Source: CAYHPY01 sp964358485 (GTDB lineage Bacteria > Elusimicrobiota > Elusimicrobia > UBA1565 > UBA9628). Taken from it: a stretch of 64,000 nucleotides of DNA. The stretch lies in NCBI GenBank assembly GCA_964358485.1, contig CAYHPY010000002.1, forward strand, positions 124,001 through 188,000, given 5' to 3'. The notes beneath the pieces were generated by a model that was not told the origin of the DNA, ran no database searches, and was given only the letters and a program-made list of their open reading frames with translations. Of the stretch, positions 25,691 to 35,300 are shown in pieces. Numbering within the stretch: position 1 is the stretch's first letter; every line of letters starts with the position of its first letter. The position numbers and the translations under genes are program-made.

Positions 25691-26884
25691 ATGAAAACCC
25701 TCGGCGCGCTGGCCTCCGTATTTTTGATTTTGGGCTTCTCCGAACGGGCTTGGGCCCAGGCCCAGGACGATTTAGACCGGGAGGCCGCGGAGGTCGAGGC
25801 CGGCGAGTCCTCGGGCGAAGCGGCCCGGGAGGAGATGCTTAAGAACTTCCGGGAGTCCGCCCGCCGCCAGGCGGAGGAATTGGACGCCCTGCCGGGCAAG
25901 ATGCAGGCGCAATACGACGAATTGCTCCGCAATATGGCCGCCCAGCGTGAGGCCCTTAAGGCGAAAGTGAGCCGCCAGTGGACCGAATTCCACGAATCCA
26001 CCAACAAGAATTGGGTCGTTTACAACGAAAAAGCCGACTCGGTGAGCCAGGTGGATTTCGAGAAGGGAACCGTTGAGATCGAGACCTTGATTCCGGTTGA
26101 AGATGTGACCAAGGGGCGCAAGAAGACGGCCATTTTATCCGATTTGCTCCCGAAAGAAAGAGAGAAGGTCAAAGAAATCGCGGAAATGAAGATTCGGGAG
26201 CAAACGGAAAAGATCGTCGCGGAGAAGGAAAAAGGGGAGCCGATTCTGAAGGGACAATTTCAGGTGCCCAAAACGCCGCCCAAAATGATCATAGAATCCA
26301 AACCCGTCGTCGCCGAGGACGGCAAGCCGCGGTTGAAGGTCAAAGTCGTCCTTCCCATGACTCCCGAGCACGTCAAAATTCGGGCCAAGCAGAACCAGGC
26401 CCGCGTGGAGGCCTCCGCCAAGAAATATGGCCTGGACCCCGCCTTTGTCTTCGCCGTCATCCACACCGAGTCTTTCTTCAACCCCCGCGCCCGCTCCCAC
26501 GCCCCCGCATTCGGCCTGATGCAGCTCATGGCGCAATCCGGGGCCCGGGAGGCCCACCAGTACCTATATAGGGAAGACAAATTGCTCTCGCCCGAGGAGC
26601 TCTACGACCCGGACACCAACGTCCTCCTCGGGGCCACCTACCTGCACATGCTCATGACCCGCCACTTCGGGAAGATCAAAAACCCGGAGAACCGCCGCAC
26701 CTTGGCCATCGCCGCCTACAACTGCGGCCCCGGCTGCGTCCGCCGGGACGTCCTCTCGAAGAAGAAAGTGGACGAGATGACCAACGACGAGCTGGTGTCC
26801 TACATCCGCCGCTCGGTCCCCAAGGAAACCCAGGAATACGTCCCCAAGGTCCAGGGCCGAATCCCCCTCTACCAAAAACTCTAA
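25691..26884 (+). CDS. mltC: Membrane-bound lytic murein transglycosylase, MltC-like
   Basis: 397-aa exported cell-wall enzyme. A signal peptide (ALASVFLILGFSERAWA) precedes a Glu/Ala-rich coiled-coil stretch. A DUF3393-like domain follows (WTEFHESTNKNWVVYNEKAD, VDFEKGTVEIETL), as in MltC. The C-terminal SLT domain has the catalytic Glu in VFAVIHTESFFNPRARS, then GLMQLM, and AIAAYNCGPG near the end. It cleaves peptidoglycan glycan strands to 1,6-anhydro products. No lipobox cysteine is evident, unlike E. coli MltC. Start ATG 25691, leaderless. It diverges from the PerR operon. Confidence 0.88.
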   Translation: MKTLGALASVFLILGFSERAWAQAQDDLDREAAEVEAGESSGEAAREEMLKNFRESARRQAEELDALPGKMQAQYDELLRNMAAQREALKAKVSRQWTEFHESTNKNWVVYNEKADSVSQVDFEKGTVEIETLIPVEDVTKGRKKTAILSDLLPKEREKVKEIAEMKIREQTEKIVAEKEKGEPILKGQFQVPKTPPKMIIESKPVVAEDGKPRLKVKVVLPMTPEHVKIRAKQNQARVEASAKKYGLDPAFVFAVIHTESFFNPRARSHAPAFGLMQLMAQSGAREAHQYLYREDKLLSPEELYDPDTNVLLGATYLHMLMTRHFGKIKNPENRRTLAIAAYNCGPGCVRRDVLSKKKVDEMTNDELVSYIRRSVPKETQEYVPKVQGRIPLYQKL

Positions 26885-26891
26885 CACCTTC

Positions 26892-26984
26892 GGTGCCGGT
26901 GGTTGACATTGTTGACTTGCTTGACTTCCCGGTCGTTTGAGGCTTCGCAAGTCAAGTAAGGCAAGCAAGTCAACCACCGGCACC
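26892..26984. repeat. 93-bp REP/MITE-like imperfect inverted repeat
   Basis: Outer 16-bp arms (26892-26907 and 26969-26984) are perfect reverse complements. The interior carries inverted copies of TTGACTTGCTTG and a shared TTGACTT, one copy with a 6-base insertion. It fills most of the mltC-proB gap and has no T-run, so it is more likely a small mobile repeat than an intrinsic terminator. Confidence 0.7.
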
Positions 26985-26991
26985 AAAACGG

Positions 26992-26997
26992 TATAAT
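26992..26997 (+). promoter_or_regulatory. Perfect -10 (TATAAT) of proB
   Basis: TATAAT ends seven bases before the GTG start of proB, so the transcript would be leaderless. No good -35 is visible because the repeat element occupies that position. Confidence 0.5.
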
Positions 26998-27004
26998 CCG
27001 GGCG

Positions 27005-28129
27005 GTGAGGAAAGAGGTTTTGCGGGCTGTCGGGCGGGTCGTGATCAAGGTTGGAAGCGCCGTGTTATCGGGGGGCAAGCCCGGCTTGGACGCGGCGGCC
27101 ATCCGGCGCCTGGCGGGGGCGGTGGCGGCGGCGCGGGAACGGGGGTTGGAGGTGGTGGTGGTCTCCTCCGGAGCGATCGCGGCGGGGACCAAGGCCCTGG
27201 GACTTAAAACCCGTCCGGCCACGACTCAGCTTAAGCAGGCGGCGGCGGCGGTGGGGCAGAGCCGGCTCATGCGCGCCTGGGAGACGGCGCTCTCCCGCAA
27301 AGGGCTCTCGGCGGCCCAAATCCTGCTGACCCGCGAAGACCTTCGGGACCGGGAGCGGTACCTGAACGCCCGCAACACCCTTTTCGCCCTTCTGCGCCTG
27401 GGCGTGGTGCCGGTCATCAACGAGAACGACACCGTGGCTGTGGATGAAATTCGCTTCGGCGACAACGACGTGCTCTCGGCCTTGGTCGCGGGGTTGGTGG
27501 ACGCGGGGCTTTTAGTGCTTTTGACCGACCAGGACGGACTGTACGACCGGGATCCGCGGCAGGGCCCCGCCGAATTGGTGCGGGTGGTCCTCCCGGGGCA
27601 CGCGCCGGTTTCGGCGGGGGGAAAGGCGGGGCCGCTGGGCTCCGGCGGAATGGACTCCAAGGTTCGCGCGGGGGCTTTGGCCGCCGAAATGGGGATCGCG
27701 GCGGCCATCGCCAGCGGGCTCAAGCCCCGGGCGTTGGAGGCCGTTTTGTCGGGAGAAGAAGAGGGAACCTGGTTTTCCCCGGAGACGCGTCCCTTGGAGA
27801 AGCGCAAGGCATGGCTGGCCTTCGTCTCCCATCCGAAGGGGCAGGTGCACGTGGATCAGGGCGCCATGGAGGCTTTGACCCGCCGGGGGAAAAGCCTTTT
27901 GCCTTCCGGGGTCCGAAGCCTGAGCGGAACCTTCGAGCCGGGGGACGCGGTGAGCTTGGTTCTGGAGGGGCGGGAATTCGCCCGGGGGCTGACCAATTTC
28001 GCGTCGCGGGACCTGGAGCGGGTCAAAGGGCTCAAGACTTCCGAGGTGGAAGGTGCCCTGGGGCACAAGCCCGCCGACGAGGTGGTTCATCGCGACAATC
28101 TGGCTCTGACCGGGGGAAAGCGCCCGTGA
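27005..28129 (+). CDS. proB: Glutamate 5-kinase
   Basis: 374-aa proline-pathway kinase that phosphorylates L-glutamate to glutamyl 5-phosphate. The amino-acid-kinase domain has VVIKVGSAVLSGGKPGLD, VVVVSSGAIAAGTKALG, PVINENDTVAVDEIRFGDND and LLTDQDGLYDRDPR, with GGMDSKVRAGALA for ATP binding. A C-terminal PUA domain (about 280-360) is present, as in E. coli ProB. The start is GTG 27005, leaderless. It overlaps proA in a GTGA. Confidence 0.96.
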   Translation: MRKEVLRAVGRVVIKVGSAVLSGGKPGLDAAAIRRLAGAVAAARERGLEVVVVSSGAIAAGTKALGLKTRPATTQLKQAAAAVGQSRLMRAWETALSRKGLSAAQILLTREDLRDRERYLNARNTLFALLRLGVVPVINENDTVAVDEIRFGDNDVLSALVAGLVDAGLLVLLTDQDGLYDRDPRQGPAELVRVVLPGHAPVSAGGKAGPLGSGGMDSKVRAGALAAEMGIAAAIASGLKPRALEAVLSGEEEGTWFSPETRPLEKRKAWLAFVSHPKGQVHVDQGAMEALTRRGKSLLPSGVRSLSGTFEPGDAVSLVLEGREFARGLTNFASRDLERVKGLKTSEVEGALGHKPADEVVHRDNLALTGGKRP

Positions 28130-29394
28130 AAAATAAGAAATTCGACGTGGCCGCCATGGCGAAGGCGGCCAAGGACGCTTCCCGGGTCCTGGCCTTGGCC
28201 CCCACGGAGATCAAGGATGCGGCTTTGCGGGCGATGGCGACCGAACTGAGGCGGCGCTCGGTGCGCGTGCTGGCCGCCAACGCCCTGGATCTTCGCGCGG
28301 CCAAGGCGGCCAAATGCGCCCCGGCCTTCCTTGACCGCCTGAGGCTGGACGAGCGGCGCTTGGAGGCGGTGGCGTCGGCTTTGGAAAACGTGGCGGGCCT
28401 GCCCGATCCGGTGGGGCGGATCACCAACTACGCGGTCCGTCCCAACGGCCTGAACCTGCGGAAGATGAAGGTCCCGTTGGGGGTCATCTTGATCGTGTTC
28501 GAGTCCCGCCCCGGGGTGACGGCCGACGCGGCGGGGCTTTGCGTGAAATCCGGAAACGCCGCGATCCTCAAAGGCGGGAGCGAGGCCTTGAGGACCAACG
28601 CCGTGATCGCCGGGGCGCTCAAGACGGGACTCAAGGCCGTCGGTCTGCCCGAGGGAGCGGTCGGCTTCATGGGCGTTGCCGATCGCGCCGCGGTGGGGCG
28701 TCTTTTGCGTCTGGACGCTGACATCGATCTGGTGATCCCCCGCGGAGGGCCCGAACTGACCCGTATGGTCCGGCGGCAATCCTCGATCCCGGTCCTCTCC
28801 CACGACAAAGGACTTTGCCATACCTATGTCGACGACGGGGCCGACCTGGCCATGGCCGTCGAGATCGCCTTCAACGCCAAGGCCGAGCGGCCCGGAGTGT
28901 GCAACGCGATGGAGACCCTGTTGGTGCATGAGGGCGTGGCGGCCGATTTCCTGCCGGCCCTGTCCGCCCGTTACCGGGACGCGGGGGTGGAGCTCCGCGG
29001 CTGTCCGAAGACCCGGAAAATCCTGCCCGGGATCAAGGCGGCGACGGCCGCCGACTGGGACGAGGAGTATTTGGACCTGATCCTGTCGGTCAAGGTCGTC
29101 AAATCCTTCGAGGAGGCGGTGGCCCACATCGCCGCCCATGGGACGGGCCTGGCGGAGGCGATCGTGACCGCCGACGAGGAGCGCGGCCGGAGGTTCCAGC
29201 GCGAGGTGGACGCCGGGGCGGTCTTCATCAACGCCTCCACGCGGTTCACCGACGGCGGAGAGTTCGGCATGGGGGCGGAAATGGGGATCAGCACCCAGAA
29301 GCTCCACGCGCGGGGCCCGGTGGGCCTGGAAGAGCTCACCTGCGAGAAGTTCATCGTCACCGGGACCGGACAGGTCCGCGATTCCGGGAAGTAG
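28126..29394 (+). CDS. proA: Gamma-glutamyl phosphate reductase
   Basis: 422-aa NADPH-dependent reductase that converts glutamyl 5-phosphate to glutamate 5-semialdehyde. Family landmarks: VPLGVILIVFESRPGVTADAAG in the cofactor region, KGGSEALRTN, PRGGPELTRMV, and the catalytic cysteine in RPGVCNAMETLLVH. The C-terminus has NASTRFTDGGEFGMGAEMGIST. The GTG start at 28126 overlaps the proB stop, so the pair is translationally coupled. proC is not in the window. It ends three bases before a convergent hydrolase gene. Confidence 0.96.
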   Translation: MKNKKFDVAAMAKAAKDASRVLALAPTEIKDAALRAMATELRRRSVRVLAANALDLRAAKAAKCAPAFLDRLRLDERRLEAVASALENVAGLPDPVGRITNYAVRPNGLNLRKMKVPLGVILIVFESRPGVTADAAGLCVKSGNAAILKGGSEALRTNAVIAGALKTGLKAVGLPEGAVGFMGVADRAAVGRLLRLDADIDLVIPRGGPELTRMVRRQSSIPVLSHDKGLCHTYVDDGADLAMAVEIAFNAKAERPGVCNAMETLLVHEGVAADFLPALSARYRDAGVELRGCPKTRKILPGIKAATAADWDEEYLDLILSVKVVKSFEEAVAHIAAHGTGLAEAIVTADEERGRRFQREVDAGAVFINASTRFTDGGEFGMGAEMGISTQKLHARGPVGLEELTCEKFIVTGTGQVRDSGK

Positions 29395-29397
29395 CTC

Positions 29398-30510
29398 CTA
29401 CCAACTCCGCCAGGCTCTCAATCCGTCAAGGATCGGCGATTCGGGGACCGGGATCGTTTTGGGAGGAGTCCACGGCGTCGCCTGCTCGCCCAGCCAGGCG
29501 GCCACCAGGGGGAAGACGTGGGTGACGGCGGTTTCTCCGAAGCATAGATCCTCATGGCCGGCTTTCGGGATCTCAACGTAGCGCGCGCCCGCGCGGCCTG
29601 CGACGAAGCGGACGTCCTGCGGAGGGATGACCATGTCCCGGGCGCCGGCGATGGCCAGGACCGGGGCCTTGATCAGGGGCAGGCGGTCGGTCACTTCATC
29701 CACCTTGCCCTGCGCGGCGTAGCGTAAAAACTGGCGGACGACGTTCATGGATGTGTCGGTCACGGAGCGCCGCAGGAGTTCTTCCACCATTTCCGGCGTC
29801 ACGTTTCCCTCGGCCCAGAAGGGCTCGCCCAGAGGGGAATCCAGCCGTGCGGCCAGTTCCCGCCATGCCCGGTTGTTTTCCCCGAGGGCCCGATGGAGGG
29901 TCCAGGCCGGAGGAAAGGGGGCGTCGGCGGGGAGGGCCGGGCCCAAGGTCATTCCCAGAATCTTGAAAAACCGGTTGAAGGCGATTTGGAGGGCCGGCCC
30001 CCCCGACATCGTCCCCGCTCCGGCCAGCGTCACCGCCGCGCGCACGCGGGGCGCCAGGGGGCCTTCCATGGTGGCGTAGGTGATCAGGCCTCCCAGGCTA
30101 TGTCCGACCATGAGGACCTGGTCCGAACCGCTCTCGGCCAGAGCGGCTCTGAGGGCGGCCGGAGCGTCGAAGCGGATGAAATCGTCGATGGAGAATTTCC
30201 AGCCGGTCAGATCCGAAACCGGAGGGGCTTGGCTTTCTCCGCTGCCTCGCAATTCAAAGGACCAGACGTCGAATCCCTCAGCCGCCAAAGTCCGGGCCAA
30301 GGAGCGGCTTGGGTCCAAATCCCAGATGCGGCGATTTTCGATGAAGCCGTGGGTGAGGAGGACCGGCTCCCGGTAGCGCCGCACGGCCGGAACCCAGCGG
30401 TGGAGAGCGATGCGCCAGCCGTCCTCGGTCCGGACCGAATGCTCTTCCTCGGCCGCGCGGGCGGCGGAGGCCAACCCCAGGAATAATAGGGCCGCCAGCG
30501 CGGTCCGCAT
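29398..30510 (-). CDS. Secreted alpha/beta-hydrolase (lipase/esterase-like)
   Basis: 370-aa exported hydrolase. The signal peptide is LAALLFLGLASAARA. The oxyanion region is LLTHGFIENRRIWDL, the nucleophile elbow is VGHSLGG, the acid is in IAGARDMVIPPQDV, and the histidine is in IPKAGHEDLCFGE. The overall pattern (HRWVPAVRRYREPVLLTHGF) resembles lysosomal-acid-lipase-type or polyester-type hydrolases; substrate unknown. It starts at ATG 30510, overlapping the nucleotidyltransferase stop by one base, and is third in a unit headed by legB. Confidence 0.8.
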   Translation of the reverse strand: MRTALAALLFLGLASAARAAEEEHSVRTEDGWRIALHRWVPAVRRYREPVLLTHGFIENRRIWDLDPSRSLARTLAAEGFDVWSFELRGSGESQAPPVSDLTGWKFSIDDFIRFDAPAALRAALAESGSDQVLMVGHSLGGLITYATMEGPLAPRVRAAVTLAGAGTMSGGPALQIAFNRFFKILGMTLGPALPADAPFPPAWTLHRALGENNRAWRELAARLDSPLGEPFWAEGNVTPEMVEELLRRSVTDTSMNVVRQFLRYAAQGKVDEVTDRLPLIKAPVLAIAGARDMVIPPQDVRFVAGRAGARYVEIPKAGHEDLCFGETAVTHVFPLVAAWLGEQATPWTPPKTIPVPESPILDGLRAWRSW

Positions 30511-31229
30511 CAGGACCGTTCCCGGAGGTAGCGTTTCCGGCGGGCGGGAGAGGCGAAGAGCTCCTGGGCGGCCTGGTAGTCCTCGGGTCGGCCGATGTCG
30601 AGCCAGTCGGCCTTGCTCCGGTAGCCCTGGACCAGTTCCCCGGCGGATCGGACTCTTAGAACCAAATCCGGAATGCCCAGGGCCTCCCCGTCCTTGATGT
30701 GCTTGAGCACCCGGCGGTCGAAGGCGTTGATCCCCATGCTCACCAGGTAGCGGTAGGACGGTTTCTCCTGATAGGCCTGCAGGTGGTCCTTGTCGTCCAA
30801 GCGCACGACTCCGAAATTGACCTCTGTGCGGCGCTCGCAGACTCCCAAGGTCGCGGAGGCGCCGGAGCGGCGGTGGGAGGCCATGAGCGCTCCGAAGTCC
30901 AGCGTCGTCAATAGGTCCCCGTTGACCGTGAGAAAATCCTCCTTGAGGCCGCGGATGATCTTGAGGGCGCCGGCGGTGGAGAGGGGTTTGTCCTCGCGGA
31001 CGTAGCGGAGCTTGAGCCCCCAGCGTCGGCCGTCCCCGCAATAGGCCTCGATGAGTTCGGCCAGATGGCCGGTGGAGACGATCACGTCCCGAAAGCCGTG
31101 GGCCTTGAGCTGGCGCAGAACGATCTCGATGATGGGGTAGTCGCCCACCGGCACCAGGGGCTTGGGCAGGGAGGTCGTGAAGGGTTTGAGGCGCGTTCCC
31201 TTGCCCCCGGCCAGGATGACGGCCTGCAT
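30510..31229 (-). CDS. Sugar-phosphate nucleotidyltransferase
   Basis: 239-aa GT-A-fold nucleotidyltransferase. The signature AVILAGGKGTRLKPFTTSLPKPLVP holds the nucleotide, VNGDLLTTLDF gives the metal-binding Asp, and the C-terminus has YRSKADWLDIGRPEDY. It lacks the left-handed helix of GlmU and the CBS domains of PtmE. It activates a sugar-1-phosphate (UTP, GTP or TTP not distinguishable). It overlaps legB by one base, so it probably feeds LegB or a related dehydratase. Confidence 0.87.
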   Translation of the reverse strand: MQAVILAGGKGTRLKPFTTSLPKPLVPVGDYPIIEIVLRQLKAHGFRDVIVSTGHLAELIEAYCGDGRRWGLKLRYVREDKPLSTAGALKIIRGLKEDFLTVNGDLLTTLDFGALMASHRRSGASATLGVCERRTEVNFGVVRLDDKDHLQAYQEKPSYRYLVSMGINAFDRRVLKHIKDGEALGIPDLVLRVRSAGELVQGYRSKADWLDIGRPEDYQAAQELFASPARRKRYLRERS

Positions 31230-32221
31230 CAGATGTTGTAGCGGCCGGGTTTGTAGTCGTGCAGGTGCGTCTGCAGGTAGGAGATGGTGTGGACCAGGCC
31301 CTCCTCCAGCGAATGTCGGGGCTTCCAGCCGAGGAGCTTGCGGGCCTTGCCGTTGCCGCAGATCAGGCGCATGACCTCGGACTTGGGCGGCCGGATCCGG
31401 CGCCCCTCGCGGCGGAAGGCCGCCTTGCGGCCCATCAGGCGCATGATGGCCTGCGCCGTGGCCCCGACGGTCACGCCCCGCCCCGACCCGATGTTGACGA
31501 CCTGGCCGACGGTCTTGGGGGAGGCGGCGATCGCCAGAAAGCCCGCGACGGTGTCGGCCACATAGTTGAAATCCCGGACCGGGGTCAAGGAGCCCATGGC
31601 CAGTTCCTCGCGGCCTTCGAGCAGTTGGGTGATGATGGTCGGGATCACCGCCCGGGCCGATTGGCGGGGGCCGAAGGTGTTGAAGGGCCGGGCGACGGCC
31701 ACCGGAAGCTCGAAGGAGCGGAAGAACGAATCGGCCAGGTGGTCCGCGCCGATCTTGGAGGCGGAATAGGGGGATTGGCCCTGAAGGGGGTGCTTCTCAT
31801 CGATCGGGGTGTAAAGGGCCGTGCCGTAGACCTCGGAAGTGGAGGTATGCACGACTTTCTTGACCTTGCGGCGCAGGCAGGCTTCCAGGATGTTGAGCGT
31901 CCCGTTGACGTTGACCGAGGCGAAGCTCTGGGGCGCGGCGTAGGAATAGGGAATCGAGATGAGCGCCGCCAAGTGGAACACCACTTCCTGGCCTTCGCAA
32001 AGCTTGGAGGCAAAGAACGGGTCGGTGACGTCGCCGGGCCAAACGTCCACCCGTCGCGCCAGGGCGGGTTCCAGGTCTTCCAGGAAGCCCCAATGCCCGC
32101 GGGAGTTGTAGCGCACCAAGGCCCGGACCTTGGCCCCTTTGCGGGCCAATTCCTCGGTCAAATGGCTGCCGATAAAGCCCCCGGCGCCGGTGACCAGGAC
32201 GCGCGTTCCCTTCCAGTTCAT
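31229..32221 (-). CDS. legB: NAD-dependent sugar-nucleotide 4,6-dehydratase LegB
   Basis: 330-aa extended SDR closely resembling LegB of legionaminic acid pathways. LVTGAGGFIGSHLTEELARKG binds NAD. The sequence FHLAALISIPYSY, the catalytic HTSTSEVYGTALYTPIDE and GQSPYSASKIGAD (Tyr-x3-Lys) are nearly diagnostic, as is FNTFGPRQSARAVIPTIITQ. It converts an NDP-GlcNAc (GDP- in the PtmE-type route) to the 4-keto-6-deoxy sugar that LegC aminates. LegC and the rest of the pathway lie 14 kb away, so LegB is split off. A TATGGT -10 lies 11 bases upstream; a 30-bp palindrome separates it from the RND gene. Confidence 0.9.
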   Translation of the reverse strand: MNWKGTRVLVTGAGGFIGSHLTEELARKGAKVRALVRYNSRGHWGFLEDLEPALARRVDVWPGDVTDPFFASKLCEGQEVVFHLAALISIPYSYAAPQSFASVNVNGTLNILEACLRRKVKKVVHTSTSEVYGTALYTPIDEKHPLQGQSPYSASKIGADHLADSFFRSFELPVAVARPFNTFGPRQSARAVIPTIITQLLEGREELAMGSLTPVRDFNYVADTVAGFLAIAASPKTVGQVVNIGSGRGVTVGATAQAIMRLMGRKAAFRREGRRIRPPKSEVMRLICGNGKARKLLGWKPRHSLEEGLVHTISYLQTHLHDYKPGRYNI

Positions 32222-32232
32222 CGGCCAATTCT

Positions 32233-32238
32233 ACCATA
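32233..32238 (-). promoter_or_regulatory. -10-like hexamer of the legB unit
   Basis: TATGGT preceded by TGC (extended -10) on the minus strand, 11 bases before ATG 32221. It suggests legB has its own short-leader promoter. Confidence 0.35.
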
Positions 32239-32245
32239 GCATGGC

Positions 32246-32307
32246 AAAAATAGGGACACCCCCCATTTTTACCATTGATGGTAAAAATGGGGGGTGTCCC
32301 TATTTTT
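32246..32307. repeat. Perfect 30-bp inverted repeat between the RND gene and legB
   Basis: Arms 32246-32275 and 32278-32307 are exact reverse complements around a 2-base loop. The arms contain the TAGGGACACCCCCC / GGGGGGTGTCCCTA motif seen in REP-like repeats. The RND stop codon (32302-32300) lies in the right arm. On the minus strand the stem ends in UAUUUUU, so it may also terminate the TolC-RND transcript. Confidence 0.9.
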
Positions 32308-35300
32308 TCCGTTTAATCCAGGAGGTGAGGTCGTCGGCCAGGACGTAGGCCATGGGGATGAGGAAGAGGGTCAGGGGCATGGCGATGGTCAGGCCCCAGG
32401 CCAGGGACAGGGCCATCGGGGCCACGAAGGGTTCGTAGCCGCCGAAGCCGTAGGCGGTGGGGAAAAGGCCCAGGAGGGTGGTGATCGAGGAGGCCCAGAT
32501 GGGGCGGAAGCGCTGGGCGCCGGCCTCGGCGGCGGCTTGGCGGGCGTCCATCCCCGCCTCGCGGTTGACGTTGATGAAATTGACCAGGACGATGGCGTTG
32601 TTGACCACGACGCCGGTCATGGCGACCACGCCCATGAGCGCCATGAAGGAAGCCGGCATGTTGTGGAGGATGAGTGCGTAGACCACGCCCAGCAGGCCGA
32701 TGGGGATGGTCAAGAGGATGATGAAGGGCTGGAGGTAGGAGCGGAACAGGGTGGCCAGGATCACGAAGTCGAGCAGAACCGCGATCCCGAAGGCGCGAAA
32801 GAGCGAGCGCATGGACTTGCGGGTTTGCTCCTCCTCGCCGCCGAAAATGAGCTCGTAGCCCGGGAACTCCTTGGACAGGTCCTTGAAGCGATTTTGAATG
32901 GCCGAGTTGACCTCGTGGGAGGTGGTCTTGGCCAGGTTGACGTCGGCGGTGACCGTGACCACGGGGCGGAAATTGTAGTGCTGGAGAAAGGGCGGGCCTT
33001 GGGCTTTCTCGAAGCGCCCGATCCGGGAGAGGCGCACCGGCCGTCCCTGGGGATTGAGGACCTCCAGGGCCATGAGGTCGGAGGCCTTGGAGCGCTGACT
33101 CTCCTGCAGGCGGACCTTCACGACGACTTCCTCGTCGGGCCGCCGGATCTTGGTCACCTCGCCGCCGTCCACCGCCAGCGCCAGGTCCTGGGAGGCCCGG
33201 GCCACGTCCATGCCCGCGAATGACGCCTCCGGGGCGTCGAGCACCAGTCGGAGCTGGTCCTTGCCGCCTTCCTCGGAGTCTTTGATGTCCACCACGCCGG
33301 GCATCGCGCCCAACTCGCGCTTGATGCGCCCGGCGATCTCGACCAGGAGCTTGGGGTCCCGCCCCCGGATGCGGATCATGACGGCCTTGCCGGTGGGGGG
33401 GCCCGCCTTCATTTCCTCGAAAATGACCCGCTCGGCGCCGGGGACAGCCTTGAGCCGCTCACGCAGGGCGGCTTCGATCTCCTTGGTTTTTCGGGGGCGG
33501 GTTTCCTCGGGGGTGAGGAAGACCCGGGCCTGGGCGAGGTGGGTGCCTAGGCGGACCGTTTCTTCATAGCCCAGCATACCGATGGTTCCCGTGAGGGCTT
33601 CGAGCTCCGTGGAAGGCAGGGCCATGACCGCCTTTTCGACTTCCTCAAAGGCGCGGCGTGTGTTGGTCAGGCCCGTCCCCCGGGGCATTTCCACCTGAAT
33701 GAAAAATTGGTCGATGAGCCCAGGGGGGAACATGACGACTTTTAGGCGGAGCCAGGCCACTCCGACGGTGGCCAGGAGGAAGGCCCCGGTCAGCAGGCCG
33801 AATTTGGCGCGGTGGTGGAGGACCCAATTCACCGTCCGGCGGTACAAATCGACGACTGAAAGGTACCACCGGGAGTCCGCCGATTCGGAGACGGGCTTGC
33901 CCAGCGGAATGAGGTCGATCACATGGGAGGGGAGTATGAAGAACGCCTCGAAAACGCTGGCGATGAAGGCCAGGACCACGACCAACGGGACCTGGGCCAT
34001 GAATTTGCCCATGATCCCTTCCATGATGGCGAAGGGCAGGAAGGCGCAGCATGAGACCAGGACGGAGCCGATTACCGGCATGGCCACTTCCTTGGCCCCA
34101 TCCACGGCGGCCTGCTCCGGGGGTTTGCCCATTTCCAGGTGGCGGTAGATGTTCTCGGCGACGACCACCGAGTCGTCATCGAGCATGCCCAGGACGATGA
34201 TGAAGGCGATCAGGCTCAGCAGGTTGATAGTCAGGCCGAAGGGCTGGGCGAAGAGCATGGCCGCCGCGAAGGAAATCGGCACGCCCCAGGCCGCCACCAC
34301 GGCCAGGCGCCAGTCCAAAAACAAGAACAGCGCTCCCAGGATGAGCACGCCTCCCTGGAGGAGGTTGTTGGTCATGACCTTGAGACGGCGCTTAATGAAG
34401 AAGGACCAGTCGTCGGAAAGCACCAAGCGAATTCCCAGGGCGCGCGCCCGGGGTTCGGCCACGGCCGCGGCCTTGCGCACCGCGTCGGCCAGCTTGATGG
34501 TGTCGCCCGACTTGAGCTTGGAGACCTTCAGGTGGATCGCGTCGGCCCCGCCCGCCCGGCTGATCAGGCGTTTGTCCTCGAAGCGCTCGGTGACTTTCGC
34601 CAGGTCGGCCACGCGGATGTAGGACCGGGCGTCGTTGCCGCGCACGATGATCTTGGACACGTCCGTCGCGGTCTCGATTTTTCCCACGGCCCGGACCCAA
34701 ACCTCGGGGCCGCCCATCTCCACGGCCCCGGCGGAGGCGTCCACGTTGCGCCGGCGGACCGATTCGGCGATTTCCCCGAGGGTCACGCGGGAGCGCTCCA
34801 GCTTGTCGCGGTCGGCCTCGATCCAGATTTCCCGCTCCCGGTCTCCCTCCAGTTCCACCTTGGAGACGCCGGAAATCTCCTCGATCACGTCCTTCATCTC
34901 GTCGGCGAAGTGATCGCGCGCCTCGTCGGTTCCGCCGGCCAAGGACATGGTGATCAGCGGCCGGGCCGAGGTCATTTCGGTCACCAGGGGCTTGTCGGCC
35001 CGTTCCGGAAGCTCCCGCACCCGGCTGACCGCCTGGCGCACGTCGTCGACGGCCCGGCTGACCTCCCGGTCCGACAAGTCCTCGTCCAGGCGCAGGACCA
35101 CCAAAGAGCGGTTTTCGATGGAGAAGGACTCCACTTTGTCCAAGCCCGTGATGCCGCGAAGTTCGTCCTCGATCTTCTTGGTCACCAGGCTCTGCACTTC
35201 CTCGGGCGAGGCCCCGGGGTAGGCGGTCTGGATGGTGACGATGTCGAAGGTAAAATCCGGGAAGGCCTCCCGGCGCACGGTCACGAAATGCCAGCCGCCC

